Part shown: positions 1 to 8,922 of the stretch, in pieces | How positions within the stretch are numbered: position 1 is the stretch's first letter | Layout: every line of letters starts with the position of its first letter | Assembly (NCBI RefSeq): GCF_003992675.1 | Contig: NZ_RZMZ01000004.1 | Location: 69,501 to 133,500 of the forward strand | Direction: 5' to 3' | Source: Flagellimonas marinaquae | Lineage (GTDB): Bacteria > Bacteroidota > Bacteroidia > Flavobacteriales > Flavobacteriaceae | DNA: 64,000 nucleotides | The notes under the pieces: generated by a model | What the model saw: the letters and a program-made list of their open reading frames with translations, nothing else | Databases searched by the model: none | Told to the model about the DNA's origin: nothing | Made by a program: the position numbers and the translations under genes

Positions 1-664
1 TATACTGAATGTCCCCAGAACCGGATACCCTTGCATCCAAGGATTGGTTTGCGGTCACTTTGATATCGGCCGAGCCCGAAACGGTCGCCTCAACAAATTC
101 AGCTTCCAAATCGAATGCCTTGATATCCCCTGAACCGGAAACCGATACTGAAAAGTCCGTTACTTTTCCAGATAAGTTGATATCACCAGAACCGGAAAGT
201 GTGGCTTCTAGCTCATTGGCTTCAACGGTCAAGGTCACATCGCCAGATCCTGACATGCTGGCATCGAACTGGTCCGCTTGGATGGTCGTTTTCCCTACAA
301 TGTCCCCAGAACCCGATAGGCTTACAAAGTCAATGGAAGATATGGGAACCGTAATTCGGATACCCCTATTCCAACTGGAAGGTCTAAGGTTCATGCCATT
401 TTCGGCTTTAATGACCAGTTTTCCGTTCTTGACCTCAGTTTTAATGTGCTCCAAAAGGTTGGATTCGCCTTCCAAGGTCAGTTCGCCTTCGGTTCCAGAA
501 ACCAGTTCCACATCAAACCAACCTGCCAGAGCGACCCCATCGTACTCCCCAACAGAGCGCTCCAGGGTTACGTAATCCCCGTTTCCTTTGACCCGTTTGC
601 CCCATTGGGCGTTGGTACAGGCTATCATTCCTAAGGCGAGCACAAATGTGATAAGTTTTTTCAT
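1..664 (-). CDS. GIN-domain (DUF2807) adhesin-like exported protein, 3' end outside window
   Basis: This reading frame starts at the ATG at 664 and runs off the left edge of the window, so about 221 residues are visible. The N-terminus (MKKLITFVLALGMIACTNAQ) is a signal peptide; the MIAC segment could be a lipobox, or TNA-Q a signal peptidase I site. The rest carries at least five copies of an SGSGDI or SGSADI turn at roughly 18-22 residue spacing, the hallmark of the GIN / putative auto-transporter adhesin head domain (DUF2807), which folds as a beta-solenoid. It is the last visible gene of the run led by the ECF sigma factor at 2338-2895, about 30 bases after the DUF4097-like gene. Function is unknown; surface or periplasmic location is inferred from the signal peptide. 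Confidence 0.85.
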   Translation of the reverse strand, partial: MKKLITFVLALGMIACTNAQWGKRVKGNGDYVTLERSVGEYDGVALAGWFDVELVSGTEGELTLEGESNLLEHIKTEVKNGKLVIKAENGMNLRPSSWNRGIRITVPISSIDFVSLSGSGDIVGKTTIQADQFDASMSGSGDVTLTVEANELEATLSGSGDINLSGKVTDFSVSVSGSGDIKAFDLEAEFVEATVSGSADIKVTANQSLDARVSGSGDIQY

Positions 665-696
665 GATCTTGTGATTAAATTGTTTTTTGATTGCTA

Positions 697-1797
697 TTAA
701 TTCTGATAAAATGAGATACCCCCGTAGTCGCTGGTAATGTTGACCCTGTTTCCAGAATTGGCCTTACCATAGAACCCACGATAATATTTTTCGGTCGATT
801 TTTCCTTACTGATGTTGATTTCAAAATCTTCCTTGCCGCTTACACCGGCATATTCGGTACTGATTTCAAAATCAAAATGGTAACTTGGATCATAACCAAT
901 CTTGATGCCCGTATAATCTGAACCAATTTCAATATTTCCGGCGTCAGGTGCCATTCGGTCAATTTTAATGGACCCATAGTCGCTGGTAATGGCCACATTG
1001 CCGTGTACATTGCCCAGTTTTACACCAATGTAGTTACCGTTGCCTTCCACATTGGTCACATTTCTTACGTCGATGGAACCATAATCACTGGCATATTGTA
1101 GGTTGTCCATTTCTTCTACCACCACATTGGTGTAGTCCGCTTTAATGTTGAGGTTGCCTGCCTTTTCGATGGTAAATCCGGAATAATCTGCAATAATCTC
1201 CGCACTGTTGATGTAATCGAAGGTTGATCTTGAGGTATAATCGAACCGAAGCTCGTTATTGCGCCCCCGTAGTTCACCGATTTCCAGCTTCCCGTAATCA
1301 CAGCTGATCTTGGCATGTCCGTCGATACGGTCCAAAATAATGCTTCCATAATCGTTGCTGAGGTTAACGCTGTTCTTCACGGGGAGTTTTATGGTATAGT
1401 TGACCTGTACGCTAACTTTTTTGCGTCCTCCCCAGCTCCACCCCCAGCTATTTTTGCGATCTCCGAAACGGGTGGTGGCAGAGACCATATCAGGACTGTT
1501 TTCAAACTCCACGTCGATTTCATCCAATCGTTCCTGCACACGGTCTTCGTCGTTGCCGTTGGTTTTGATGTGCACCTCAATGGCCACACGGTTCTCGTTC
1601 CAAGAGGTAAGGGTTACGTTGCCGTAGCTGTTCTTCACCTTAAAAAGAGCTTCAGGATTTACGTTGTATTCTTTTTTAATGGTCTTTTCCTTGGTGTACC
1701 TGCCGTTAAGCTTATCGTTGTCCACGTGGGCCATAGCCACAAAGGGAATCAAAGCCAAGGCGAAAAAGAGGGATTTAAATGGTAAAACTTTCATCAT
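697..1797 (-). CDS. DUF4097-like beta-solenoid exported protein
   Basis: A 366-residue protein with a clear signal peptide (residues about 1-23, ending VAMA-H). From residue about 140 it carries roughly ten repeats built on a D-Y-(G/T/S)-x-(I/V/F) turn every 18-22 residues (NDYGSI, CDYGKL, ADYSGF, ADYTNV, SDYGSI, SDYTGI and so on), which looks like a right-handed beta-solenoid similar to DUF4097 domains. Its first 23 bases overlap the end of the anti-sigma factor gene, so the two are translationally coupled. The catalytic role, if any, is unknown. Context suggests an exported target or sensor module of the ECF sigma system. M1 and M2 are adjacent ATGs, so the start is certain to within one codon. 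Confidence 0.75.
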   Translation of the reverse strand: MMKVLPFKSLFFALALIPFVAMAHVDNDKLNGRYTKEKTIKKEYNVNPEALFKVKNSYGNVTLTSWNENRVAIEVHIKTNGNDEDRVQERLDEIDVEFENSPDMVSATTRFGDRKNSWGWSWGGRKKVSVQVNYTIKLPVKNSVNLSNDYGSIILDRIDGHAKISCDYGKLEIGELRGRNNELRFDYTSRSTFDYINSAEIIADYSGFTIEKAGNLNIKADYTNVVVEEMDNLQYASDYGSIDVRNVTNVEGNGNYIGVKLGNVHGNVAITSDYGSIKIDRMAPDAGNIEIGSDYTGIKIGYDPSYHFDFEISTEYAGVSGKEDFEINISKEKSTEKYYRGFYGKANSGNRVNITSDYGGISFYQN

Positions 1798-2335
1798 GTT
1801 GTGATTTTAGATTCTTAATATTTTCTATTTGGCTCAAAACTTCTTTCAATAGGTCGATACGTGTTTGGAAATTGGTGATCATTGCGCTCAGGATGATTTT
1901 GCTATCGCCACCGTCTACCAGATCTTGTTCCAGGGTTCGGTAGTCCTTGTCCAATTTGGCCAATTGTGCCAAAGTGTCGTCTACCAATTGGGCTGTTTCC
2001 GGGGTTTTTTCTTCCTTGAGCTCTTCCACTTGCGCTTCTATCAAACTGGCAAAGTAGAACTCGGTCTGGGAAACTTCCGGTGCAATTTTGGTGACCTGTT
2101 GTTTAAGGCTCGGCCCCGACCCAAAGGCACCATATCCCAAAACGGCCACTATGACCACGGATGCGGCAATGGACAAGGGTTTCCACCATGAGCTTTTTTT
2201 CTTGCCCAAGGCAATGGTGCCTTGTTGCTGGTTCAATTTTTCCAAAAACCGCCCTTGGTGCCCGTTTTCCGGCTCTTCCACATCGAACGCTCCTTGGAGG
2301 CGCTCGAACAGATGATCTAAACTATCCTTTTTCAT
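1775..2335 (-). CDS. putative anti-sigma factor, single-pass membrane protein
   Basis: A 186-residue protein with a cytoplasmic N-terminal segment of about 45 residues containing KKKSSWWK, then one transmembrane helix (residues about 50-70, LSIAASVVIVAVLGYGAFG), then a periplasmic C-terminal half predicted to be helical and rich in charged residues. This layout, and its place two bases after an ECF sigma factor, is that of a membrane anti-sigma factor. I see no ZAS-type HxxxCxxC zinc motif, so it does not belong to the classic zinc anti-sigma class. The function is inferred from position and topology; direct sigma binding is not shown by sequence. Confidence 0.6.
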   Translation of the reverse strand: MKKDSLDHLFERLQGAFDVEEPENGHQGRFLEKLNQQQGTIALGKKKSSWWKPLSIAASVVIVAVLGYGAFGSGPSLKQQVTKIAPEVSQTEFYFASLIEAQVEELKEEKTPETAQLVDDTLAQLAKLDKDYRTLEQDLVDGGDSKIILSAMITNFQTRIDLLKEVLSQIENIKNLKSQHDESFTI

Positions 2336-2337
2336 AA

Positions 2338-2895
2338 CTAAACATTTACGGTCAATTTTTTTCTAAGGCTATCTTTGGCCCTTGAAATGGTGGTCCTACA
2401 ATTAGCATAGCTAATGTTCATTATTTCACTGATTTCTTCGTAATCGTATCCTTCTATTAAATGTAAGGTCAAAGAAACTCTGTAATTGTCTTTCAAACTT
2501 TTCATGGTTTCCATCACTTTTTGAGCCTTCAGTTCTGTATAACCATTGTGGTCCGAAGCAACTACATCATTATCTTCGACCTTGTACATTACATCATCCA
2601 AATCCGCAGTCCGCTTTTTCTGCTGCTTTTTGTAATGATAGATACTGTTATTGATCACAATCCGCTTTAACCATGCCCCAAAGGCGACGTCTCCTTTAAA
2701 GGTGTGCAATTTGGTAAATGCGCTCAGGAACGATTCCTGCATCACATCCTCTGCCTCTGCCGTATGCTTTACAATCCTCAAAGCGGTATTGTACATCGCT
2801 TTGTAATAGCGGTTGTAAACCTCTAGCTGTGCACTTTGTTTGCCCTGCTTGCACAATTCGAGCAGCGTGTCAATATGTTCATTTTGTCGGCTCAA
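2338..2895 (-). CDS. ECF-family RNA polymerase sigma factor (TTG start)
   Basis: A 185-residue sigma-70 family protein of the extracytoplasmic-function group. The region 2 core is visible at residues about 25-85 (YNTALRIVKHTAEAEDVMQE, then FGAWLKRIVINN) and region 4 at about 130-180 (LHLIEGYDYEEISEIMNIS, then RTTISRAK), the helix-turn-helix for the -35 element. No ATG or GTG lies between the upstream in-frame TAA and the conserved start, so initiation at TTG (2895) is the only sensible choice. It heads an operon with an anti-sigma factor and two beta-solenoid exported proteins. The targets of this sigma are not visible here. Confidence 0.85.
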   Translation of the reverse strand: MSRQNEHIDTLLELCKQGKQSAQLEVYNRYYKAMYNTALRIVKHTAEAEDVMQESFLSAFTKLHTFKGDVAFGAWLKRIVINNSIYHYKKQQKKRTADLDDVMYKVEDNDVVASDHNGYTELKAQKVMETMKSLKDNYRVSLTLHLIEGYDYEEISEIMNISYANCRTTISRAKDSLRKKLTVNV

Positions 2896-3113
2896 AAAAT
2901 GATTGGTTTGTCTTATAGATTATGGAATTTACCAATTGTTACACTTTTTTCTTAAAATTTGATTTTTAAATGGCACAGGAATTGCCAAACAATGGTGGAT
3001 AGTTAGCTTGTAAATTACTATTAATGTTGATTTTTAGGGGTTTATGCGGCTATTGATGTTGAACAAAAATGCGGGTCGTTCGTCGATTATGACAAAATGA
3101 CCGAAAAGATGAT

Positions 3114-5564
3114 ATGGGAGAGATGAAAATTACCAAATTTGACAATATAGACCTTCAGGGATTGGACGAGGATGCAGAATTGATTCCTTTGTTGACCCCT
3201 GAGGACGAAGAGCAAATGAACAAGGAGAGTTTACCGGAGACATTGCCGGTACTTCCCCTTAGAAATACTGTTTTGTTCCCCGGGGTGGTAATCCCCATCA
3301 CAGCGGGAAGGGATAAATCCATCAACCTGATCAAGGATGCCAATAATGGTTCCAAGGTCATCGGGGTGGTTTCCCAAAAGGACGAAAGCGTTGAGAATCC
3401 AGGCCCAGAGGATATCAATACGGTGGGTACCGTGGCACGTATTCTTCGGGTACTACAAATGCCCGATGGGAACACCACGGTCATCATTCAAGGAAAAAAA
3501 CGATTCAAGATAGATGCACTACTGACCCAAAAACCGTACATAACGGCAAAGGTGAGTGAGGCGGCAGAGGAGCGCCCTGATGACCAAAGCGGCGAATTCG
3601 AGGCCATTATCGATTCCATCAAGGAATTGGCCTTCAAGATTATCAAGGACAATCCCAATATCCCGAGCGAGGCCACTTTTGCGATCAAAAACATACAGAG
3701 CAATCCGTTTCTGATCAATTTCGTTTCGTCCAACCTCAATCTATCGGTTTCAGAGAAGCAACAGCTCTTGGAAATACCGAATTTACAGGAGCGTGCCCTG
3801 GCCACTTTGAAGTACATGAACATGGAACTTCAAAAATTGGAGTTGCGCAACGATATCCAAAGCAAGGTTCGTAGCGATATGGACCAGCAACAGCGGGAAT
3901 ACTTCCTCCACCAACAGATGAAGACCATCCAAGAAGAGTTGGGAGGGCTTTCGTACGAAGAAGAGGTGGACGAAATGACCGAAAAGGCCAAGACGAAGAA
4001 GTGGAGCAAAAAGGTGGAGGAGCATTTTGAGAAAGAATTGGCCAAAATGCGCCGGATGAATCCCCAGGTGGCTGAGTATTCCATCCAACGGAATTATTTG
4101 GACCTGTTGCTCGACCTGCCATGGAACGAATACTCCAAGGATAAGTTCGATTTAAAAAAGGCTCAGCAGATTTTGGACCGCGACCACTATGGTCTGGAAG
4201 ATGTAAAACGCCGCATCATTGAATATTTGGCCGTGTTAAAATTGCGTAACGACATGAAGTCGCCCATTCTTTGCCTATACGGCCCTCCGGGAGTGGGTAA
4301 AACCTCTTTGGGGAAATCGGTGGCAGAGGCTTTGGGACGTGAGTATGTGCGCATGTCCTTGGGCGGTCTCCGCGATGAAGCAGAAATCCGTGGCCACCGA
4401 AAAACATATATCGGTGCCATGCCAGGACGTATCATCCAAAGTTTAAAGAAAGCAGGAACTTCCAACCCCGTATTCATTTTGGATGAGATCGATAAATTGG
4501 CCAGCAGTCACCAAGGAGATCCTTCTTCGGCCATGCTGGAGGTATTAGACCCTGAGCAGAACAGTGATTTCCACGATAACTTCTTGGAAATGGGCTACGA
4601 TTTGTCCAAGGTGATGTTCATTGCCACGGCGAACAATCTATCCACCATTCAACCTGCACTTCGTGACCGTATGGAAATTATCAACGTAACGGGTTACACG
4701 ATAGAGGAGAAGGTGGAAATTGCCAAACGCCATTTGTTGCCCAAGCAGCTGGAAGAACACGGACTTTCCAAAAAAGACCTGAAAATTGGCAAACGCCAGT
4801 TGGAAAAAATCGTTGAGGGCTATACACGCGAATCCGGGGTGCGTAGTCTAGAGAAACAAATTGCCAAGGTGGTGCGCTACGCTGCCAAATCCATTGCCAT
4901 GGAGGAGGAATACAATGTAACGGTCACCAACGAGGATATTGAAAAGATTTTAGGCCCTGCCCGATTGGAGCGCGACAAGTACGAGAACAACGATGTGGCC
5001 GGTGTGGTCACAGGTTTGGCTTGGACCAGTGTTGGGGGTGATATTCTGTTCATCGAGTCCATACTTTCCAAAGGAAAGGGCAGTATGAACATTACCGGTA
5101 ACCTGGGCAAAGTGATGAAGGAATCGGCTACGATTGCGATGGAATACATCAAATCGAATGCAGAAACCTATGGTATTGACCCGACGGTTTTCGATAAATA
5201 TAATGTGCATATCCACGTACCCGAAGGAGCTACGCCAAAAGATGGCCCCAGCGCGGGGATTACGATGCTGACTTCTTTGGTTTCACTCTTTACCCAGCGA
5301 AAAGTGAAGAAGAGCTTGGCAATGACAGGCGAGATTACACTTCGAGGCAAGGTGTTGCCGGTTGGGGGTATCAAAGAAAAAATCTTGGCCGCCAAAAGGG
5401 CGCGCATTAAGGAAATCATTCTTTGTGCGGACAACAAAAAGGACATTGAGGAAATCAAGGACGAATATCTAAAAGGGCTTACGTTCCATTACGTGACCGA
5501 CATGAGCGAGGTAATCGATATTGCCGTCACCAAACAGAAAGTAAAGAACGCCAAGGAGCTATAA
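3114..5564 (+). CDS. lon: ATP-dependent protease Lon
   Basis: An 816-residue cytoplasmic AAA+ serine protease that degrades misfolded and regulatory proteins. The N-terminal substrate domain covers about residues 40-245, the Walker A motif GPPGVGKT lies at 390-397, and the C-terminal protease domain holds the catalytic dyad: Ser713 in PKDGPSAG and Lys756 in GGIKEK, spaced 43 residues as in the E. coli enzyme. The length is normal for Bacteroidota Lon. An alternative ATG at 3123 would remove three residues; I keep the first because the preceding context gives no reason to prefer either. It is followed 49 bases later by cmk. Confidence 0.97.
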   Translation: MGEMKITKFDNIDLQGLDEDAELIPLLTPEDEEQMNKESLPETLPVLPLRNTVLFPGVVIPITAGRDKSINLIKDANNGSKVIGVVSQKDESVENPGPEDINTVGTVARILRVLQMPDGNTTVIIQGKKRFKIDALLTQKPYITAKVSEAAEERPDDQSGEFEAIIDSIKELAFKIIKDNPNIPSEATFAIKNIQSNPFLINFVSSNLNLSVSEKQQLLEIPNLQERALATLKYMNMELQKLELRNDIQSKVRSDMDQQQREYFLHQQMKTIQEELGGLSYEEEVDEMTEKAKTKKWSKKVEEHFEKELAKMRRMNPQVAEYSIQRNYLDLLLDLPWNEYSKDKFDLKKAQQILDRDHYGLEDVKRRIIEYLAVLKLRNDMKSPILCLYGPPGVGKTSLGKSVAEALGREYVRMSLGGLRDEAEIRGHRKTYIGAMPGRIIQSLKKAGTSNPVFILDEIDKLASSHQGDPSSAMLEVLDPEQNSDFHDNFLEMGYDLSKVMFIATANNLSTIQPALRDRMEIINVTGYTIEEKVEIAKRHLLPKQLEEHGLSKKDLKIGKRQLEKIVEGYTRESGVRSLEKQIAKVVRYAAKSIAMEEEYNVTVTNEDIEKILGPARLERDKYENNDVAGVVTGLAWTSVGGDILFIESILSKGKGSMNITGNLGKVMKESATIAMEYIKSNAETYGIDPTVFDKYNVHIHVPEGATPKDGPSAGITMLTSLVSLFTQRKVKKSLAMTGEITLRGKVLPVGGIKEKILAAKRARIKEIILCADNKKDIEEIKDEYLKGLTFHYVTDMSEVIDIAVTKQKVKNAKEL

Positions 5565-5613
5565 TTCGTAAAAGTCTTAAGGGCAGAAGCGCTTTTCTGC
5601 CTATTTTTGGCGT

Positions 5614-6312
5614 ATGGGAAAAATTACGATTGCCATTGACGGATATTCCTCTACGGGAAAAAGTACCATCGCCAAACGCCTGGCGGCTAGCCTGAACTAT
5701 ATTTATGTGGATACCGGTGCCATGTACCGCGCCGTAACGCTCTTTGCTTTGCAAGAGGGCATTATAAATGAAAGCGGGCAGTTGGATGAAGCCGCTTTGG
5801 TTGACAAGCTGTCTGAGATTCACCTTAAATTTGTGCCCAACCAAGAGACGGGACGCTCCGAAATGTTCTTGAACAACAAGAATGTGGAGCACGAGATTCG
5901 CACCCTGCACGTTTCCGGGTTTGTGAGCAAGGTGGCCGCCATTAAGGAAGTGCGCGAAAAATTGGTGAAGATGCAGCAGGCTATGGGCAAGGATAAGGGT
6001 ATTGTGATGGATGGCCGTGATATCGGTACCGTAGTGTTTCCCGAAGCCGAACTGAAACTGTTTATGACCGCTTCTCCTGAGACCCGAGCTGCACGCCGGT
6101 ATAAGGAACTGTTGGAAAAGGGCGAACAGGTCACCTATGATGAGGTGCTGAGAAATGTGGAAGAGCGCGACCGCATCGATTCCACCCGCACCGTTTCCCC
6201 ATTGACCAAGGCCAAGGATGCCATCGAGTTTGACAATAGCGATATGGGTTTGGAAGAACAGTTTGAACGTATCCACGACTATGCCCAACGGGTGATGGCG
6301 AAGGTGGGGTGA
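5614..6312 (+). CDS. cmk: cytidylate kinase
   Basis: A 232-residue P-loop kinase that phosphorylates CMP and dCMP with ATP in the cytoplasm. The nucleotide-binding loop is at residues 10-18 (GYSSTGKST), and the conserved GRDIGTVVFP and R-rich lid segments follow. Length matches the family (about 225-235). The short gap after lon suggests co-transcription, but no promoter could be assigned. The antisense frame on the other strand is also open for about 250 codons, but its composition is that of a shadow. Confidence 0.95.
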   Translation: MGKITIAIDGYSSTGKSTIAKRLAASLNYIYVDTGAMYRAVTLFALQEGIINESGQLDEAALVDKLSEIHLKFVPNQETGRSEMFLNNKNVEHEIRTLHVSGFVSKVAAIKEVREKLVKMQQAMGKDKGIVMDGRDIGTVVFPEAELKLFMTASPETRAARRYKELLEKGEQVTYDEVLRNVEERDRIDSTRTVSPLTKAKDAIEFDNSDMGLEEQFERIHDYAQRVMAKVG

Positions 6313-6426
6313 GGATTACAAAGTTCTTGAGGTTTCACTCATAGGTATGTGTATGATTAGTTTTGGAAAACGATTCAAATGATTTTCTACTTTGGATAAA
6401 TTATACCGAATGTTGTCAACCAGTGT

Positions 6427-7443
6427 TTATTCCAATGCTTTTTCAAAATCGCGAAACGAATTATATCTTGCTTTGATTTCTCCATTACTTTTTAAAAGCA
6501 AATAAGTTGGGAAAGACCATATTGCCATATCTTTTGTAACTCTTTTAAGAGAATCGATTTCTCTATAATTTTTCCAGTTGTAATTTTGCTTTTTCAAATA
6601 TTCTTTCCAGACCGAGTGGTTTCGATCAGTAGAAATTCCAATGAGCTCTACTTTTTTTTCTTTAAGCAAACCCAATTTTTTGGAAATCAACTTATGGTCT
6701 CTGATACACGGTGGGCAATTAACAAACCAAAAATCAAGAAGATACATTTTTGATTTTTCTATATTAATTGATGATAGTTGATTATCAATATTCGCAAACT
6801 TATAATCTCCAGTATTTAAAAAATTTACCTTTAGTATGTTTTCTATTTTTCCGTGAATGCTTATCAAGTGATTTTTTAAAGTATCGCTTTGCGTCGAAAG
6901 TATATCAAATAGTTTTCCAATTTTGGCTTTGTTATTCTGATTTCTATGTATGAATGTATTTGCCACAGCAAACGAAAATGGACTTTGGATATTTTGACTA
7001 ATATTTTCCAAAAGAAATTTATCAATTGCAGTACTATCAGATTTATTTTGAATTAATTCACCATAGTTTTTTGAAAAATTTATGGACCTATAATACAAGT
7101 CTGAATTTATAACAGAATCAATTTCAATTTTGTCAGTTAGTTTTGCATTTACAATTACATTGTTTCCATTTAACCAAATTTGATTTGCCTTTCTTCCATT
7201 TTCTGTGTAAAAAGCGATATTATACAAATCATTTAATTTTTCTTCAAAGTTCACTTTAATTGTATCCTTAAGTGGTAAAAAAAAACTTTCGGTTTGTCCA
7301 ATATTGGAAATCCAAACACTATCAATTTTAGTGTCGGTTTGTAATACTAGATTAATATCGGATAAATCACTTTTTTTGGGTTTTATCTCAGACGTACATC
7401 CGAAAACAAAAGAGCAAATTAGTAGGGCAATTGTTTGTTTCAT
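6427..7443 (-). CDS. TlpA-like thioredoxin-fold lipoprotein, low-GC
   Basis: A 338-residue exported protein with a lipoprotein signal ending FVFGC (Cys16). The first 225 residues resemble the variable N-terminal domain found before TlpA/ResA thioredoxin domains in Bacteroidota. The C-terminal third is a thioredoxin fold with the active site CPPC at residues 243-246 in FWFVNCPPCIRDH. It probably acts as a thiol-disulfide oxidoreductase facing the periplasm. The gene is visibly AT-rich (about 30% GC in a sampled 60-base stretch) compared with its neighbours at 42-46%, and lies between unrelated genes, which suggests recent acquisition. Substrate unknown. Confidence 0.85.
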   Translation of the reverse strand: MKQTIALLICSFVFGCTSEIKPKKSDLSDINLVLQTDTKIDSVWISNIGQTESFFLPLKDTIKVNFEEKLNDLYNIAFYTENGRKANQIWLNGNNVIVNAKLTDKIEIDSVINSDLYYRSINFSKNYGELIQNKSDSTAIDKFLLENISQNIQSPFSFAVANTFIHRNQNNKAKIGKLFDILSTQSDTLKNHLISIHGKIENILKVNFLNTGDYKFANIDNQLSSINIEKSKMYLLDFWFVNCPPCIRDHKLISKKLGLLKEKKVELIGISTDRNHSVWKEYLKKQNYNWKNYREIDSLKRVTKDMAIWSFPTYLLLKSNGEIKARYNSFRDFEKALE

Positions 7444-7707
7444 ACTAGTACGTTGATTCGTTTATAATTTTTTACAGCGTTAAAGATATGATTCGTTTTA
7501 ACACTTTGGCTACGCAGAGTACGCAGTGAATTATATCGACCGATACCGAAACCAGTTCGGTAAAGGGTAGTGAAGTTAGTCTTTTTGTGGTAAAACCCCG
7601 AAAGCAAAAAACCCCAAAGGACACCTTTTCAAAGGTTCACTATTAGCTATTATTTCCAACGGATGATTGCGAAGAGAAAGGTTTAAGTGTTAAGGTATTT
7701 CACTTCC
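7444..7707. other. intergenic stretch with a perfect 7-bp hairpin
   Basis: 264 bases without a convincing gene. It contains a hairpin TACCGAA-loop-TTCGGTA at 7544-7562 that is not followed by a T run, so it is not a typical terminator, and a short direct repeat TACGCAG at about 7510-7526. It separates the low-GC thioredoxin gene from the serine hydrolase and could hold the upstream region of the former. Confidence 0.4.
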
Positions 7708-8823
7708 TTAAAATGTCCTCATAAGCCCAAAACAGAGTTGGTCAATGTGTATCATGGGGTCGCCAAGTGCTGAAACGTTGGACAAGACAATAATGGCATT
7801 TTTACTTTCCGTATTCATTACCAAACAGGATGTGTACCCTCCAGTTCCACCATTGTGCCATATCCAATTTTCGCCGGATGGTCCTTTGCGTATGTGCCAT
7901 CCCAAACCTACACTGGAATCTTCGTTTATAGCATGTGTTGCCGCTCTGGTAAGTGCCAAAGTTTCATCATTTTCCTGAAATTGTGCCATTACAAATTTGG
8001 AAAGATCTTCTGCGGTAGAAATTATATCCCCCGCACCGGTTAACGATGCCAAATTCCAATTTTGCACGGGTTGCCCTTCAGGACTTTTGCCTTGGACTAA
8101 AAACATAGATACATTTTCGCTCCCTATGGTGCTGTTGGGCATATTATATTTTGAAAATATTTTTTCCTGGAACAACTGGTTCAAGGGTTTTTCTCCAATC
8201 TTTGATAAGGTATGGCCCAATAATCCAGCTCCTAAATTTGAATACTCGTATGCGCCATTCTCATCAAAAGATAAATCCATTTCATTAGCCAAATAGTATT
8301 TTAACTTTTCTGCATCGTAAGAGGAAAATGGGTCTTGGTTACCGATATCAAAGTCAAGGTTGGAGGGCATACGTGGAAGGCCCGAAGTATGGTTCGCCAA
8401 GGTTTTAAAAGTAATCACTTGGCCATTGTTGAACTCAAAATCGTAGTGGGGGTTGATGGAATCTTCCAGTTTTACTTTGTTTTGCAAAACAAAATCTGCA
8501 AGAAGGGTCGCGTTGAAAACTTTCGTGATAGATCCGATTTCAAATGCATTTTGTCGATTTCTAATCGTAAAAATAGTATCGTTCCTTTTTTCAACACCAT
8601 AATATATTGCAGTGCCATTTTTAATAAAGGCAAAGGCGAGTTGGGTGTTGTCCGGAAATACCTTTGTATGATCAAAGATCAGTTCCGATTGGGCATTTGT
8701 GATGCCAACCTCTTTAGCAATTTGGTGATTTATGGTTGCTTTGTTTTGTGGATTGCCGCAACCCAAGAATAATAGGAATATTGGAAAAAGGCTTAAAATG
8801 GTATTATTCATGGTCAACTTCAT
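7708..8823 (-). CDS. class C beta-lactamase-like serine hydrolase, lipoprotein
   Basis: A 371-residue exported protein of the beta-lactamase class C / penicillin-binding-like family. The lipobox is LFLGC (Cys22). The catalytic motifs are visible in order: SxxK as S98-I-T-K101, YxN as Y194-S-N196, and the KTG-equivalent as H323-NGGTGG329. These residues support an acyl-serine hydrolase acting on a peptide, ester or lactam; substrates of such flavobacterial proteins are mostly unknown, so I do not call it a resistance enzyme. A second ATG at 8811 would also leave a usable signal. It is flanked by two other lipoprotein genes on the same strand but with about 100-base gaps, so a common operon is uncertain. 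Confidence 0.85.
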   Translation of the reverse strand: MKLTMNNTILSLFPIFLLFLGCGNPQNKATINHQIAKEVGITNAQSELIFDHTKVFPDNTQLAFAFIKNGTAIYYGVEKRNDTIFTIRNRQNAFEIGSITKVFNATLLADFVLQNKVKLEDSINPHYDFEFNNGQVITFKTLANHTSGLPRMPSNLDFDIGNQDPFSSYDAEKLKYYLANEMDLSFDENGAYEYSNLGAGLLGHTLSKIGEKPLNQLFQEKIFSKYNMPNSTIGSENVSMFLVQGKSPEGQPVQNWNLASLTGAGDIISTAEDLSKFVMAQFQENDETLALTRAATHAINEDSSVGLGWHIRKGPSGENWIWHNGGTGGYTSCLVMNTESKNAIIVLSNVSALGDPMIHIDQLCFGLMRTF

Positions 8824-8922
8824 GGAATAAAACAGATTTGATGTGAAACTTCCACCAATGGATAGCTATTACACAATGTCGTTGACCATGTATCACCCTT
8901 ACGGTAAAAAGTAAAATTTAAT

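Noticed and set aside
9..575. 188-codon frame on the plus strand rich in SPEPD repeats
   Set aside because: It is the antisense image of the SGSGDI repeats of the GIN-domain gene on the minus strand, which has a signal peptide and family pattern.
5527..6288. 253-codon minus-strand frame opposite cmk
   Set aside because: Its codons mirror the cmk frame, it has no family match I can see, and cmk is unmistakable.
7540..7565. hairpin TACCGAA/TTCGGTA as a terminator
   Set aside because: No T run follows, so it was kept only as an intergenic hairpin.
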